Source: Pigmentiphaga sp. NML030171 | GTDB taxonomy: Bacteria > Pseudomonadota > Gammaproteobacteria > Burkholderiales > Burkholderiaceae_B | NCBI RefSeq assembly: GCF_002188635.1 | Contig: NZ_NINX01000050.1 | Location: 1-64,000 of the forward strand | Reading direction: 5' to 3' | DNA: 64,000 bases | In this document: piece by piece, positions 41,781 through 50,407 of the stretch | How the letters are laid out: every line of letters starts with the position of its first letter | Numbering within the stretch: position 1 is the stretch's first letter | Notes under the pieces: generated by a model | What the model was told of the DNA's origin: nothing | Database searches by the model: none | The model's input: the letters and a program-made list of their open reading frames with translations, nothing else | Translations under genes and position numbers: made by a program

Positions 41781-42536
41781 ATGCCCCTGTTCTACCTACG
41801 CAGACTGACCGCCGTCGAACGCACGCCCCAGGCCAACCGCCATCTCGCCTATTTCCTGGCCTTCGTCGCCGGCGCGGTGAACGCGGGCGGTTTCCTGGCG
41901 GTGCAGCAGTACACCTCCCACATGTCCGGCATCCTGTCGTCCATGGCCGATCACCTGGCCCTGGGCGGCATCGCCTTCTTCCTGCAGGGGCTGGCCGCGC
42001 TGCTGTTCTTCGTGCTGGGGGCCGCGACCTCGGCGGTGCTGATCAACTTCGGCCGCCGCTCGCGCCTGGCCAGCGAGTATGCGCTGCCGCTGCTGCTGGA
42101 GGCCGGGCTCCTGTTGAGCTTCGGTCTGCTGGGCGGCAACATCGAGCAGTTCCGCTGGCTGGCGGTGCCCGCGACCGTCATGCTGCTGTGCTTCATCATG
42201 GGCTTGCAGAACGCCATCATCACCAAGATCTCGCGCGCCGAGATCCGCACCACCCACGTCACGGGCATGGTGACCGACATCGGCATCGAGCTGGGCAAGC
42301 TGTTCTACTGGAACGTCTCGCGCGAGGCCGATCCGGGGCATTTCGTGCGGGCCGACCGCGCCAAGCTGCGCGTGCTGAGCATGCTGGTGGGGCTGTTCTT
42401 CGCCGGCGGCGTGGGCGGCGCGCTGTCGTTCGCCTATTTCGGCTTCGTGTCCACCGTGCCGCTGGCGGTGCTGCTGGGCCTGCTGGCGGCGATGCCGGTG
42501 GCCGAGGACCTGCAAGGGTACTGGCGGCACCACTAG
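41781..42536 (+). CDS. DUF1275 (YoaK) family membrane protein
   Basis: 251 residues from ATG at 41781. About six hydrophobic segments; the start YFLAFVAGAVNAGGFLAVQQYTSHMSG and MGLQNAIITKISRAEIRTTHVTGMVTDIGIELG are the family hallmarks. Related to YoaK; transport function assumed but unproven. It stands 100 bp after the DUF2894 gene and may be independent. Confidence 0.9.
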   Translation: MPLFYLRRLTAVERTPQANRHLAYFLAFVAGAVNAGGFLAVQQYTSHMSGILSSMADHLALGGIAFFLQGLAALLFFVLGAATSAVLINFGRRSRLASEYALPLLLEAGLLLSFGLLGGNIEQFRWLAVPATVMLLCFIMGLQNAIITKISRAEIRTTHVTGMVTDIGIELGKLFYWNVSREADPGHFVRADRAKLRVLSMLVGLFFAGGVGGALSFAYFGFVSTVPLAVLLGLLAAMPVAEDLQGYWRHH

Positions 42537-42563
42537 GGGGTGCCGCGCGCGGCGGCGTGATGG

Positions 42564-43742
42564 TCACGCGCCCTCGGCCTTGAGCGCGCAGTCGCGCGCG
42601 TAGGCGTCCTCGTGGTCGGCCAGCACGTTGGGCACCAGCACCTTGAAGGCGGGCTTGCCGCCCGTGCCTTCCACCACCTGGTAGATGTGGTAGTTCTGGA
42701 CAGGGTAGTTGTTGCGGTTGAACCGGAAGGGGCCGCGCACCGACTTGAACGGCGCGCCGCGCAGCGCGGCGGCCAGCGCGCGGCGGTCGGACACGTCGCC
42801 CGAGCGGGCGCGGACGGCGGCGTCGATCAGCATGGCGGCGTCATAGCTGAACGCCGCATAGGACGTCGGCGTGCGCTTGTACTTTTTCTCGAAGGCGGCG
42901 ACGAAGCGGCGCGACTCGTCGTTGTCGGCGCCGGGCTGCCAGGATTCGGCCACGATGGCGCCGACGCCGGCCTTGCCCATGGCGTTCACGCTGCCGGGCT
43001 CGACGGTGTGCACCGAATACATGGGCAACTTCTGCAGCATGCCGAACTGCTGGTACTGGCGCACGAAGCTGACGCCCTGGCTGCCCGGGAAGAAGGCGAA
43101 CAGCCCCTTGGCGCCCGAGTTGCCGGTGGCGGACAGCTCGGCCGAGAAGTCGAGCTGGGTGAGCGGGGTATAGGTTTCCTGCGCGATCTTGCCGCGATAG
43201 AAACGCTTCAGCCCGGTGACCTTGTCCTTGGAGCCCAGGAAGTTCGGCGCGAGGATCGCGATCGGATCGATGCCCTTGTCCTGGAGATACTTGCCCATGG
43301 CCTCGGCGGTGGCGTCGCTCTGCCACGAGGTGATGAAGAGATTGGGCTTGCACTGCGCGCCGGCCGTGGGCGAAGGGCCGGCCACCGAGCCGATGAAGGG
43401 GATGTCCGTGCCGGCGATCTTCCCCTGCAGGGCCATCAGGACGTTGGCGTAGGTCAGCCCGGTGACCACGTCCACCTTGTCGCGGTCCAGGAGCTTGGTC
43501 AGCGCCTGGACCGCGATCTCGGGCTTCATCTGGTCGTCTTCCCGGACGACCCGGGTGGCGACGCCGCCCAGTTTTCCCTGCATTTGCTCGACGGCCAGCA
43601 TGAAGCCGTCGTACTGGTCCTGTCCCACGTCGGCCGACGGGCCTGACAGGGTGGCCAGGAATCCTATCCTGAGTTCGGCCGCCGCCGTGCCGCAGGCGGC
43701 CGCGGCGGCCAGGCCGAGGGTCAATGCCAGAGTGCGTCGCAT
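42564..43742 (-). CDS. LivK-like ABC branched-chain-type substrate-binding protein, orphan
   Basis: 392 residues from the ATG at 43742 (GGGAGA upstream). Signal peptide ends near GTAAAELRIG. Peripla_BP_6 fold: IGFLATLSGPSADVGQDQYDGFMLAVEQ, VDVVTGLTYANVLMAL, then RRFVAAFEKKYKRTPTSYAAFSYDAAMLID. This class binds amino acids, amides, urea or aromatic acids. No livHMGF genes lie nearby. Divergent from a LysR gene with a canonical LTTR box between. Confidence 0.9.
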   Translation of the reverse strand: MRRTLALTLGLAAAAACGTAAAELRIGFLATLSGPSADVGQDQYDGFMLAVEQMQGKLGGVATRVVREDDQMKPEIAVQALTKLLDRDKVDVVTGLTYANVLMALQGKIAGTDIPFIGSVAGPSPTAGAQCKPNLFITSWQSDATAEAMGKYLQDKGIDPIAILAPNFLGSKDKVTGLKRFYRGKIAQETYTPLTQLDFSAELSATGNSGAKGLFAFFPGSQGVSFVRQYQQFGMLQKLPMYSVHTVEPGSVNAMGKAGVGAIVAESWQPGADNDESRRFVAAFEKKYKRTPTSYAAFSYDAAMLIDAAVRARSGDVSDRRALAAALRGAPFKSVRGPFRFNRNNYPVQNYHIYQVVEGTGGKPAFKVLVPNVLADHEDAYARDCALKAEGA

Positions 43743-43860
43743 GTGTGTCTCCCTTGTTGAATGTCCTGCCCGCAGCCCTATTGGGGCATGCCCGCATGCC
43801 TGCGGACCGGGCATCACCGTGCTTTATAGTTGTGCCGTTGGTTGGCCAGTATCCGCGCCT

Positions 43861-43885
43861 GCCGGCCCGCCATCCATGGGCCGGC
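43861..43885. promoter_or_regulatory. 8-9-8 inverted repeat in the LivK/LysR divergent region
   Basis: GCCGGCCC-GCCATCCAT-GGGCCGGC. Perfect but GC-rich, so it could arise by chance; in RNA it would make a stable hairpin in the leader of either gene. Confidence 0.35.
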
Positions 43886-43897
43886 GGTGATTCCAGG

Positions 43898-43916
43898 CTA
43901 TTAGCGGAATTGATAG
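43898..43916. promoter_or_regulatory. LTTR box upstream of the LysR gene at 43947
   Basis: CTAT-TAGCGGAATTG-ATAG: symmetric T-N11-A motif, 31 bp before the LysR start and about 155 bp before the LivK-like gene. Standard position for LysR autoregulation with activation of the divergent target. Confidence 0.5.
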
Positions 43917-43946
43917 TTTTTCCTGGGTTGCGACCGGAGCCGCGAC

Positions 43947-44852
43947 GTGAAAGACCTGAATCTGCTGTATGTGTTCGAGGCGCTGTGGCGCGATCGCTCG
44001 GTTACCCTGGCCGCCGAGAACCTGGGCGTGACGCAGGGGGCGGTCAGCAGCGCGCTCAAGCGCATGCGCGAGGAGTACCGGGACAAGCTGTTCGTGCTGG
44101 CCGGCCGCCGCATGGAGCCCACGGCGCTGGCGGCCGAGATCGCGCCCGCGCTGCTCGAATCGCTGAACGCGATACGCAAGACGTCGGGCATGTTGTCGTC
44201 GTTCGACGCGGCGCAGTCGCGGCGGGCCTTCACCATACGCACGCGCGACGTGGGCGAGGTGGTGGTGCTGCCCAGCCTGTACACCCGCATCGCCCGGGCC
44301 GCGCCAGACGTCAAGCTCAACGTCGTGTTCGCGCCCATCGACGAGACCGTGCAGGGCCTGTCGACCGGCCGCATCGACGTCGCGCTGGGCTACCTGCCGG
44401 CGCTCGAGCGCAACATCCACCGGAAGGTGCTGTTCAAGCAGCGCTACTTGTGCCTGATGCGGCGGGACCATCCCATCGCCAGGCAGGAACTGACGCAGAA
44501 GCGCTTCGTGGCCCAGCAGCACCTGCTGGTGGAGTACGCCGGCAGCGGCCACATCCTGCTGGAGCGGGCGCTGAACGAGGTGGGCGCCCGCGACCGGATC
44601 CAGGTGCGCATGCAGCAATACCTGGCGGCCCCGCACCTGGTGCTGAACTCGGACCTGATCTGGACCTGCCCGGAGTCGCTGGTGGTGGAACTGTGCAAGT
44701 ATTTCCCGCTGGCGGTGAAGCCGGTGCCGCTGCCGCTGGGCCATTTCGAGGTGGCGCTGTACTGGCATGACCGTTTCCACAAGGATCCGGCCAGCCAGTG
44801 GTTCCGGGCGCAGGTGGTCGACTGCATCGACGGCATCGGCTTCCGGCCCTGA
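43947..44852 (+). CDS. LysR family transcriptional regulator (divergent from LivK-like gene)
   Basis: 301 residues, GTG start. KDLNLLYVFEALWRDRSVTLAAENLGVTQGAVSSALKRMRE gives the HTH, close to the NahR/NodD type; the C-terminal YWHDRFHKDPASQWFRAQV fits that group, whose members often sense aromatic acids. Convergent with the FAH-type gene downstream. Confidence 0.9.
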   Translation: MKDLNLLYVFEALWRDRSVTLAAENLGVTQGAVSSALKRMREEYRDKLFVLAGRRMEPTALAAEIAPALLESLNAIRKTSGMLSSFDAAQSRRAFTIRTRDVGEVVVLPSLYTRIARAAPDVKLNVVFAPIDETVQGLSTGRIDVALGYLPALERNIHRKVLFKQRYLCLMRRDHPIARQELTQKRFVAQQHLLVEYAGSGHILLERALNEVGARDRIQVRMQQYLAAPHLVLNSDLIWTCPESLVVELCKYFPLAVKPVPLPLGHFEVALYWHDRFHKDPASQWFRAQVVDCIDGIGFRP

Positions 44853-44875
44853 GCGCAGGGCGTGCGCGCGCGGGT

Positions 44876-45772
44876 TCATTGCGCGATGGTGAAGCGGAAT
44901 TCGCCGATGTGCTCGATCCATTGCCGCACGACGTCGCCCGGTTTCAGGAAGCGCTTGCGCGCGGCGCCCACGCCGGCCGGCGTGCCGGTCAGGATCAGGT
45001 CGCCCGGCAGCAGCGTCAGGCGCGAGCTCAGGTGGGCGATCTGATCGGCGATGCTGAACAGCATGCGCGACGTGTTCGAATCCTGCATCAGTTCGTCGTT
45101 CACCCACAGCTTCATGGCCAGGTTCATGGGGTCGGGCACGAAGCGCGCGGGCGTGATGGCGGGGCCGATCGGGCAGGCGCCGTCGAAGGATTTCTGGCCT
45201 ATCCAGTCCCACTTGAAGGGCGAGCCCTCGGCCACGCCGGGCCGGCCGAAATGGCCGCGCGCCGACAGGTCGTTGGCCACCACGTAGCCCGCCACGTAGT
45301 CCATCGCCTCGTCCACGGCCACGTCCTTGGCGGTCCTGCCCACGATCACGCCCAGTTCCAGTTCCCAGTCCAGCTGGGGGGAGCCGTTCGGCACGCGCAC
45401 CCGGGCCTCGGGCCCGACCACCGTGGCGCCCGAGGCCTTGATGGCGTGCCAGGGCATCTGGCCCGCGCCCTTGGGGTCGATCTCCAGCGGCATGGACAGC
45501 TCGCGCTGCATCTCTTCGACGTGGTCGCGGTAGTTGGCGCCGGCGAAGTAGATGGTGGGCGGGTGGGGGTGCGGCGCGAGCAGGGTGGCGCCGCGGACCG
45601 GTTCGCGGCCCGGCAGGTCGCCGGCCAGCACGGCCAGCTTGCCGTCGGCGCGCGGCCAGTCGTCCAGCACGTCCTGCACGCGCGGGTAGCGCGGCGAGGC
45701 GTAGATGTTGCCCTCGTGGAGCAGGCCGGTACGGCTCTGGCCGTCGTGCAGGAAGGTCACGAGCTGGATCAT
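44876..45772 (-). CDS. Fumarylacetoacetate hydrolase family protein
   Basis: 298 residues. FAH-fold metal site: E and E in LDWELELGVIVGR and D in VVANDLSARGHF; earlier FAGANYRDHVEEM is the typical lid. The family hydrolyses or decarboxylates beta-dicarbonyl ring-cleavage products. Third gene of a leftward operon: its start overlaps the VOC stop by 4 bp. With the VOC protein upstream it suggests aromatic cleavage followed by hydrolysis. Confidence 0.88.
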   Translation of the reverse strand: MIQLVTFLHDGQSRTGLLHEGNIYASPRYPRVQDVLDDWPRADGKLAVLAGDLPGREPVRGATLLAPHPHPPTIYFAGANYRDHVEEMQRELSMPLEIDPKGAGQMPWHAIKASGATVVGPEARVRVPNGSPQLDWELELGVIVGRTAKDVAVDEAMDYVAGYVVANDLSARGHFGRPGVAEGSPFKWDWIGQKSFDGACPIGPAITPARFVPDPMNLAMKLWVNDELMQDSNTSRMLFSIADQIAHLSSRLTLLPGDLILTGTPAGVGAARKRFLKPGDVVRQWIEHIGEFRFTIAQ

Positions 45773-46302
45773 GCGTCACCCTGGTTGCGGATCTTGAGTT
45801 CTTCCAGCGAACCGATGTCGGCGGCGTCGTCCATCGAGAAGCGGTCGCCGAAGTCGAACAGGTCGTCGTGCTGGAAGCCGTTGTCGTAGCACTGCAGCTC
45901 CCACCAGTTGTGATCCAGGTCCTCGAGGTAGAAGGAGTACACGCCGTGCATGTCCTGCACCGGCAATACCTGGCGGATGCCGTACTTGTCCTGCAGGCGC
46001 ACGGCGTCCGCGTGGGCCTGGTCCACGGCCTCGCGGCTGGGCAGGTCCAGGCCCCAGTGGTTGAGCAGGTTGGCGGGATGGACCTGGTCGCCGACCTCCA
46101 CGCAGATGATGTGGAAGCGCATGGCCAGGCGCACCGCCATGGCCGGCTTGCCGTGGCGCACGCATTCCAGTCCCAGGAATTCTTCGTAGAACCGGCGCGA
46201 GGCCTTCAGGCTGTAGCACTCCAGCGTGCCGTGGCCCAGACAGAAGGGCTTGACCACGGAGTCGTGGGCCGGCGTATCGACCCTGCAATTTTCGGGCAGC
46301 AT
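45769..46302 (-). CDS. VOC (glyoxalase/extradiol dioxygenase-like) family protein
   Basis: 177 residues from the ATG at 46302 with GGAG upstream. One VOC module: LGHGTLECYSLKASRRFYEEFLGLECV, RFHIICVEVGDQVHPANLLNHWGL, and the closing VYSFYLEDLDHNWWELQCYDNG, which give candidate metal ligands H, H and E. It could be an extradiol ring-cleavage dioxygenase or a lyase. The tail after residue 150 (DLFDFGDRFSMDDAAD) is outside the domain. Confidence 0.8.
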   Translation of the reverse strand: MLPENCRVDTPAHDSVVKPFCLGHGTLECYSLKASRRFYEEFLGLECVRHGKPAMAVRLAMRFHIICVEVGDQVHPANLLNHWGLDLPSREAVDQAHADAVRLQDKYGIRQVLPVQDMHGVYSFYLEDLDHNWWELQCYDNGFQHDDLFDFGDRFSMDDAADIGSLEELKIRNQGDA

Positions 46303-46336
46303 GATGTCTCCTTGTTCCAAGGCGTGGGTACGGATG

Positions 46337-47365
46337 TCAGCGCTTGTCGGCGGCGGTCAGGAACGCGTCGGCGAAGAATTCGTCCTGGGGCAGGCCGCAG
46401 CGCGCCACGTAGTCGCGGCGGGCCGCGTCGACCACGACCGGCGCGCCGCAGGCGTAGACCTGGTGGCCGGACATGTCGGGGAAGTCCTCCATCGCGGCCA
46501 GGTGCACGTACCCCGTGCGCCCGGTCCAGGCGCAGGCGGGCGTGGGCTCGCTCAGCACGGGCACGAAACGCACGTGCCCGTGCCGGTCGGCCCACGATTG
46601 CGCCAGATCGTGCAGGTAGAGGTCGCCGCGCCTGCGGCCGCCCCAGTACAGCGTGATGGGGCGGCGGATGCCGCGCTCCAGCGCATGTTCGATCAGGGAC
46701 TTGATGGGGGCGAAGCCCGTGCCCGAGGCCAGCATGATCATGGGCTTGTCGCTGTGCTCGCGCAGGAAGAACGAGCCGAGCGGGATTTCCAGCTTGTGGA
46801 TCTCGCGCAGCTTCATCGCGCCGAACACGTGGTCGGTGAAGCGTCCGCCCGGCAGGTGGCGCATGTGCAGTTCGACCTGCCGGACGCCCTCGTTGTTCGG
46901 CACGCTGGCGATGGAATAGCTGCGGCGGGTACCGTCCTGCAGCAGGATGTCCAGGTACTGGCCCGCGCGGAACAGCGTGGGCTCGTTCATGGGCAGGCCC
47001 AGCGTGACGATCATCACGTCGTCGGCGGCCCGTTCCATCTTCAGCACGCGGGCCGGCATGTATTTCGAGCGGATGGCATCGGCCGGATCCAGTTCGTTCA
47101 CCTGGACTACCAGGTCGGTGAGCGGCGTGGCCTTGCACAGCAGCGCGTAGCCCTGGCGCTTGTCGTCCTCGTCCAGGCAACTGGGATGCACGTCGCCGTA
47201 GTCGACGCGGCCTTCGACGATGGTGGCGCGGCAGGTCCGGCAGATGCCGGAGCGGCAGCTGTAGGGCATGAACAGCCCGTTGTCGAGGCCGGCCTTCAGC
47301 ACCGGGGTGCCGGGCGGGCAGGCGTAGGTGTGGCCGCTGGGATGCAGGGTGATGGTGTAGTCCAT
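46337..47365 (-). CDS. Oxygenase reductase: 2Fe-2S ferredoxin, FAD and NAD domains
   Basis: 342 residues from the ATG at 47365 (GGAGAG upstream). Plant-type ferredoxin with C37, C42, C45 and C77 (PYSCRSGICRTC ... LLC), FAD domain with RRSYSIASVP, NAD domain with MLASGTGFAPIKS and YACGAP. Domain order is that of phenol hydroxylase, BenC and CDP-6-deoxyglucoseen reductases. It feeds electrons from NADH to an oxygenase, which is not encoded next to it. First gene of the leftward operon, divergent from the GntR gene. Confidence 0.9.
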   Translation of the reverse strand: MDYTITLHPSGHTYACPPGTPVLKAGLDNGLFMPYSCRSGICRTCRATIVEGRVDYGDVHPSCLDEDDKRQGYALLCKATPLTDLVVQVNELDPADAIRSKYMPARVLKMERAADDVMIVTLGLPMNEPTLFRAGQYLDILLQDGTRRSYSIASVPNNEGVRQVELHMRHLPGGRFTDHVFGAMKLREIHKLEIPLGSFFLREHSDKPMIMLASGTGFAPIKSLIEHALERGIRRPITLYWGGRRRGDLYLHDLAQSWADRHGHVRFVPVLSEPTPACAWTGRTGYVHLAAMEDFPDMSGHQVYACGAPVVVDAARRDYVARCGLPQDEFFADAFLTAADKR

Positions 47366-47471
47366 GTCTCTCCACCTGCGCCCGGTACGTCGCCGCGGCG
47401 CAGTCATCGTGTTCGACGCCAGTCTAATGACGGTCGGCCCGGGGAACTATCGTTGAAAGAGAAGGCTTGGT

Positions 47472-47486
47472 ATTAGCAGCATTAAT
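47472..47486. promoter_or_regulatory. Inverted repeat with TAGCAGCA core, site 1
   Basis: ATTA-GCAGCAT-TAAT, 106 bp before the reductase start. It shares the TAGCAGCA(T/A)TA core with the site at 47550, suggesting two copies of one operator between the divergent reductase operon and GntR gene. Confidence 0.4.
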
Positions 47487-47549
47487 GAAGGGGCCGTCCG
47501 CATGGACGTGCCGGGACGAGGACGCCTGGGCATTCTCGCGATGGCGCAA

Positions 47550-47568
47550 CTATTGATAGCAGCAATAG
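47550..47568. promoter_or_regulatory. Inverted repeat with TAGCAGCA core, site 2
   Basis: CTATTG-ATAGCAG-CAATAG, 6-7-6, 90 bp before the GntR start. Same core as site 1, about 80 bp away. Candidate GntR operator. Confidence 0.45.
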
Positions 47569-47657
47569 ATGGCGCGCTTCGGGGGCCGCCGGTCCGGGCC
47601 GCGCCTGCGCCGTATACTGCCCGCTTGCCAGACGCAGACAACCAACCAGGGCATTCG

Positions 47658-48404
47658 ATGGAGCCGTCCGCTATCACCCGATCTTCCGCATTCCTGCAAG
47701 CCAACGACGAAGGCAGCGCGACCAGCTTCCGCTGGCTGCTGGGGCAGTCCAAGACCTTGACGCTGCCGGAACAGATCGCCGCCCACGTGGGCGACCGCAT
47801 CCTGAATTCCGCCATCGAGCCGGGCGAGTGGATACGCGAACAGGACCTGGCCGACGAGTTCGCGGTCAGCCGCAGCCCGGTGCGCGAGGCGATGCGGCTG
47901 CTGGAGAAGGAAGGCATCGTGCGTATCCATCCGCGCCGGGGCGCGCAGGCCACGCAGTTGTCGCTGAAGGAAATCGAGGACCTGCAGGAAGTGCGCCAGG
48001 CCCTGGTCCGCGTGGTGGCGCGGCGCGTGGCCGCCCGGTCGTCCCCCGAACTGGTGGCGATCCTGGAGGCGGGCGTGGCCCAGCTCGCGCCGCTGGCCGA
48101 GGATCCGGCGGGTGGCGATGCTTTCGGCGAGACGCTGTCGCGCCTGACGCTGTGCTGTGCCGCCCACAGCGGCAACGACCGCCTGTTCACGCTGATCACG
48201 TCGCTGTCGCTGCAGATGTCGCGCTATACGCGACTGGGCCTGCGCTCGGTCGAGCGCCGCAAGCGTTCGCTGGCGCTGTGGCGCAAGTCGCTGCAGGCCA
48301 TCCGCAAGGGTGATGCCGACGAGGCCGAGCGGCTGTGGGCCGCCCGGCTGGACGAGAACAGCGCGGAGATCCGCCGCCTGCTCAAGGACAGCGGCGCCGC
48401 GTAG
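47658..48404 (+). CDS. GntR family transcriptional regulator, FCD subfamily (divergent from reductase operon)
   Basis: 248 residues from the ATG at 47658; upstream in-frame codons from 47502 read through the two operator-like repeats and lack a ribosome site. Winged HTH at about 40-105 (LTLPEQIAAHVGDRILNSAIEPGEWIREQDLADEFAVSRSPVREAMRLLEKEG), then an FCD sensor; the His ligands are partly replaced (SRLTLCCAAHSGNDR). Probably controls the divergent reductase/VOC/FAH operon. Confidence 0.87.
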   Translation: MEPSAITRSSAFLQANDEGSATSFRWLLGQSKTLTLPEQIAAHVGDRILNSAIEPGEWIREQDLADEFAVSRSPVREAMRLLEKEGIVRIHPRRGAQATQLSLKEIEDLQEVRQALVRVVARRVAARSSPELVAILEAGVAQLAPLAEDPAGGDAFGETLSRLTLCCAAHSGNDRLFTLITSLSLQMSRYTRLGLRSVERRKRSLALWRKSLQAIRKGDADEAERLWAARLDENSAEIRRLLKDSGAA

Positions 48405-48447
48405 CGCCGGGCCTGGATCGGCCCGGGACGCGGCGCGCGCCGGCCGC

Positions 48448-50193
48448 CTAGCGCGCCCCCAGGCTGGAGCAGCGGTAGCTGTCGGCCGACAGCGGGTCGC
48501 CACCGCCATAGAGCGGGAAGGCCGGATAGCGGCACATGGGCCGCGAGGCCAGGACCTTGTGCGGCGCCGCCGTGTCGCGCCGGACCTGCACCAGGGCATC
48601 GGCCGGCGCGACGCCCGCGTCGGCCCAGCGGTCCAGGGTGTCCAGCGTATCGTGCGTGGTGGGGACTTCCTGGCCGGTGGTGCGGCTGGCCGCGCGGCCG
48701 CCGTGCGACGAGGCGGGCGAGACATACAGCCGCAGGAACTTGTCGGCGTCGGACTGCCCCATGCGCGCGACGACGCTCTCGTAGTACTGGATGCCGGCCG
48801 CAGGGCTTTGCGCGAAGTCCCCGGTGTTCTCGCGGATGATCAGTTTGCCGCCCCGCTTGAAGAAGGCCGACAGGTCGGGGTTGGTGGAGTCCATCCATTC
48901 CGAGACTTGCCGGATGCGGTCGGCGTAGGCGAGGAGATCGTAGCCGCGCACGTCGAAGGCGGGGTCGCGGGCGATGACGTAGCGGGCGTAGCTGCTGCCA
49001 TAGATGACGCCTCGTGCGTCGGTGGCTGCCGGCGTGGGCACGGAAGGGACCTGCCCGGTGCTGATCCAGCGGCCGATGCCTTCGCCCCCCGGCTGTATCT
49101 CGCCGCCGAACATCCGGCCCGGATAGGTGGTAATGCCGTTGGCGAGCGGGAAGGGCATGCGCACGGGTTCATAGGCCGCCTTCAGCGTGGCGAGCTGCGC
49201 ATCCGACAGGCAGGTGGCACCGTCGCCGCCGTCGGGACAGCGCAGCGCCTGGAGGTCGAACCTGGCCTGGCAGCCCAGGTAGTCGCTGACCACGCCATCG
49301 GCGATGCCGTCCAGCGCGTCGCAGGCGCCATTGACGGCGTCGGCCACCAGCTTGATGCTGGCCGTATCCAGCGTTCCGCCGTGGAACTGCGGCTGGGTGA
49401 AGGCCAGGAAGCCGTTGAAGAGCCCGGTCCATTGGATGACGGGGACGACCGACACGATGCCGTCGAAGTCCTGCGGGTAGCGCTGGGCCATCGTCAACCT
49501 CTCGCGTCCGCCTTCCGATCCGCCGAAGAAGTACTGCTTCCTGGGAGCGCGCTGGTAGAAGCGCCTGAAGACTTCGTGCGCGACGTCCTTGACCTTCTTG
49601 TAGGACTCGTGGGCGAAGTTGGCGAACATCTCGTCATTGAGCGCGAACTTCGCGGGGTCCGTGGCAAGGTAGGCGGCGGCATCGTGCCCCGAGTCCGTGC
49701 CGAACGTGGCGTAGCCCTGGGCCAAGGGCAGCGGCTGGCCGGCGGGGGCGTCGCGCAGGGGGTCGAGCCCGGTGACGAGGGTGCCGTTGAAGCCGCCGCC
49801 CCCGACCATCAGCGCTTTCTCGTTCCACGACAGCGGCAGGTTGATCTGGAAGCGGATGGGATCGGCGCCGGCGCTGCGCGCCGCGATGGCTCCCCGCACC
49901 TGGCAGTATTCCGGCAGGCCCGTGGCATCGCCGGCCGCCACCAGTTGGGCCGATGCCAGTGTCGCATCGCCGCTGGGCAGGCCGAGCAGGCGGCCTTCCA
50001 CCTTGGTGCCGGCCAGCGCGGGGCAGGCCGTTCTCAGCGCCGCCTGGTCGGGCGGCGGCGCCGTGCCGGACGTGTCGCCGCCACCGTCACCGCCGCAGGC
50101 CGCGACGGCCAACGCGAAGCTGGCGCCGAACAGGAGTCCGGGGCGGAGCCGGCCGTGCCGGGTGGGCGTACGGGGGGCTGTCGTTGTGTGCAT
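48448..50193 (-). CDS. Tannase/feruloyl esterase family lipoprotein
   Basis: 581 residues from the ATG at 50193 (AAGGAGGAGA upstream). Leader with lipobox AVAACGG, so anchored. The alpha/beta-hydrolase nucleophile motif is FGGSEGGRE, close to the G-C-S-x-G-G of tannases, though the Cys that forms a disulfide with the C-terminal part is replaced by Gly here. C-terminal HDTLDTLDRWADAGVAPADALV supplies Asp/His. Hydrolyses esters of phenolic acids outside the cytoplasm. Divergent from the TfdA-like gene. Confidence 0.87.
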   Translation of the reverse strand: MHTTTAPRTPTRHGRLRPGLLFGASFALAVAACGGDGGGDTSGTAPPPDQAALRTACPALAGTKVEGRLLGLPSGDATLASAQLVAAGDATGLPEYCQVRGAIAARSAGADPIRFQINLPLSWNEKALMVGGGGFNGTLVTGLDPLRDAPAGQPLPLAQGYATFGTDSGHDAAAYLATDPAKFALNDEMFANFAHESYKKVKDVAHEVFRRFYQRAPRKQYFFGGSEGGRERLTMAQRYPQDFDGIVSVVPVIQWTGLFNGFLAFTQPQFHGGTLDTASIKLVADAVNGACDALDGIADGVVSDYLGCQARFDLQALRCPDGGDGATCLSDAQLATLKAAYEPVRMPFPLANGITTYPGRMFGGEIQPGGEGIGRWISTGQVPSVPTPAATDARGVIYGSSYARYVIARDPAFDVRGYDLLAYADRIRQVSEWMDSTNPDLSAFFKRGGKLIIRENTGDFAQSPAAGIQYYESVVARMGQSDADKFLRLYVSPASSHGGRAASRTTGQEVPTTHDTLDTLDRWADAGVAPADALVQVRRDTAAPHKVLASRPMCRYPAFPLYGGGDPLSADSYRCSSLGAR

Positions 50194-50357
50194 GTCTCCT
50201 CCTTGCCTGGATGTCATGGCCCATGGACGGCTTTCCATGGGTTGTTGATGAAATTTAATTCATGTTTTCGGGAAGTCTGATGCATCTTCGTTCCTCTTGC
50301 AATTGGAATCATGCCTATGCCCAGGTGGGTGGCAGGCGTATTCAACCAAGTCCTTAA

Positions 50358-50369
50358 ATTGTCGACAAT
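50358..50369. promoter_or_regulatory. Palindrome ATTGTCGACAAT upstream of the TfdA-like gene
   Basis: Twelve-base perfect palindrome, flanked by CTTAA on the left and, one base off symmetry, TTAAG on the right. 38 bp before the ATG of the dioxygenase gene and 164 bp before the tannase gene. TTGTCGACAA is the form of many FCD-GntR operators; the nearest such regulator in the window is at 47658, so the binder may lie there or elsewhere. Confidence 0.5.
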
Positions 50370-50407
50370 GTTAAGATGCTCAAAATTAATGCCACGAAGG
50401 AGACGAC

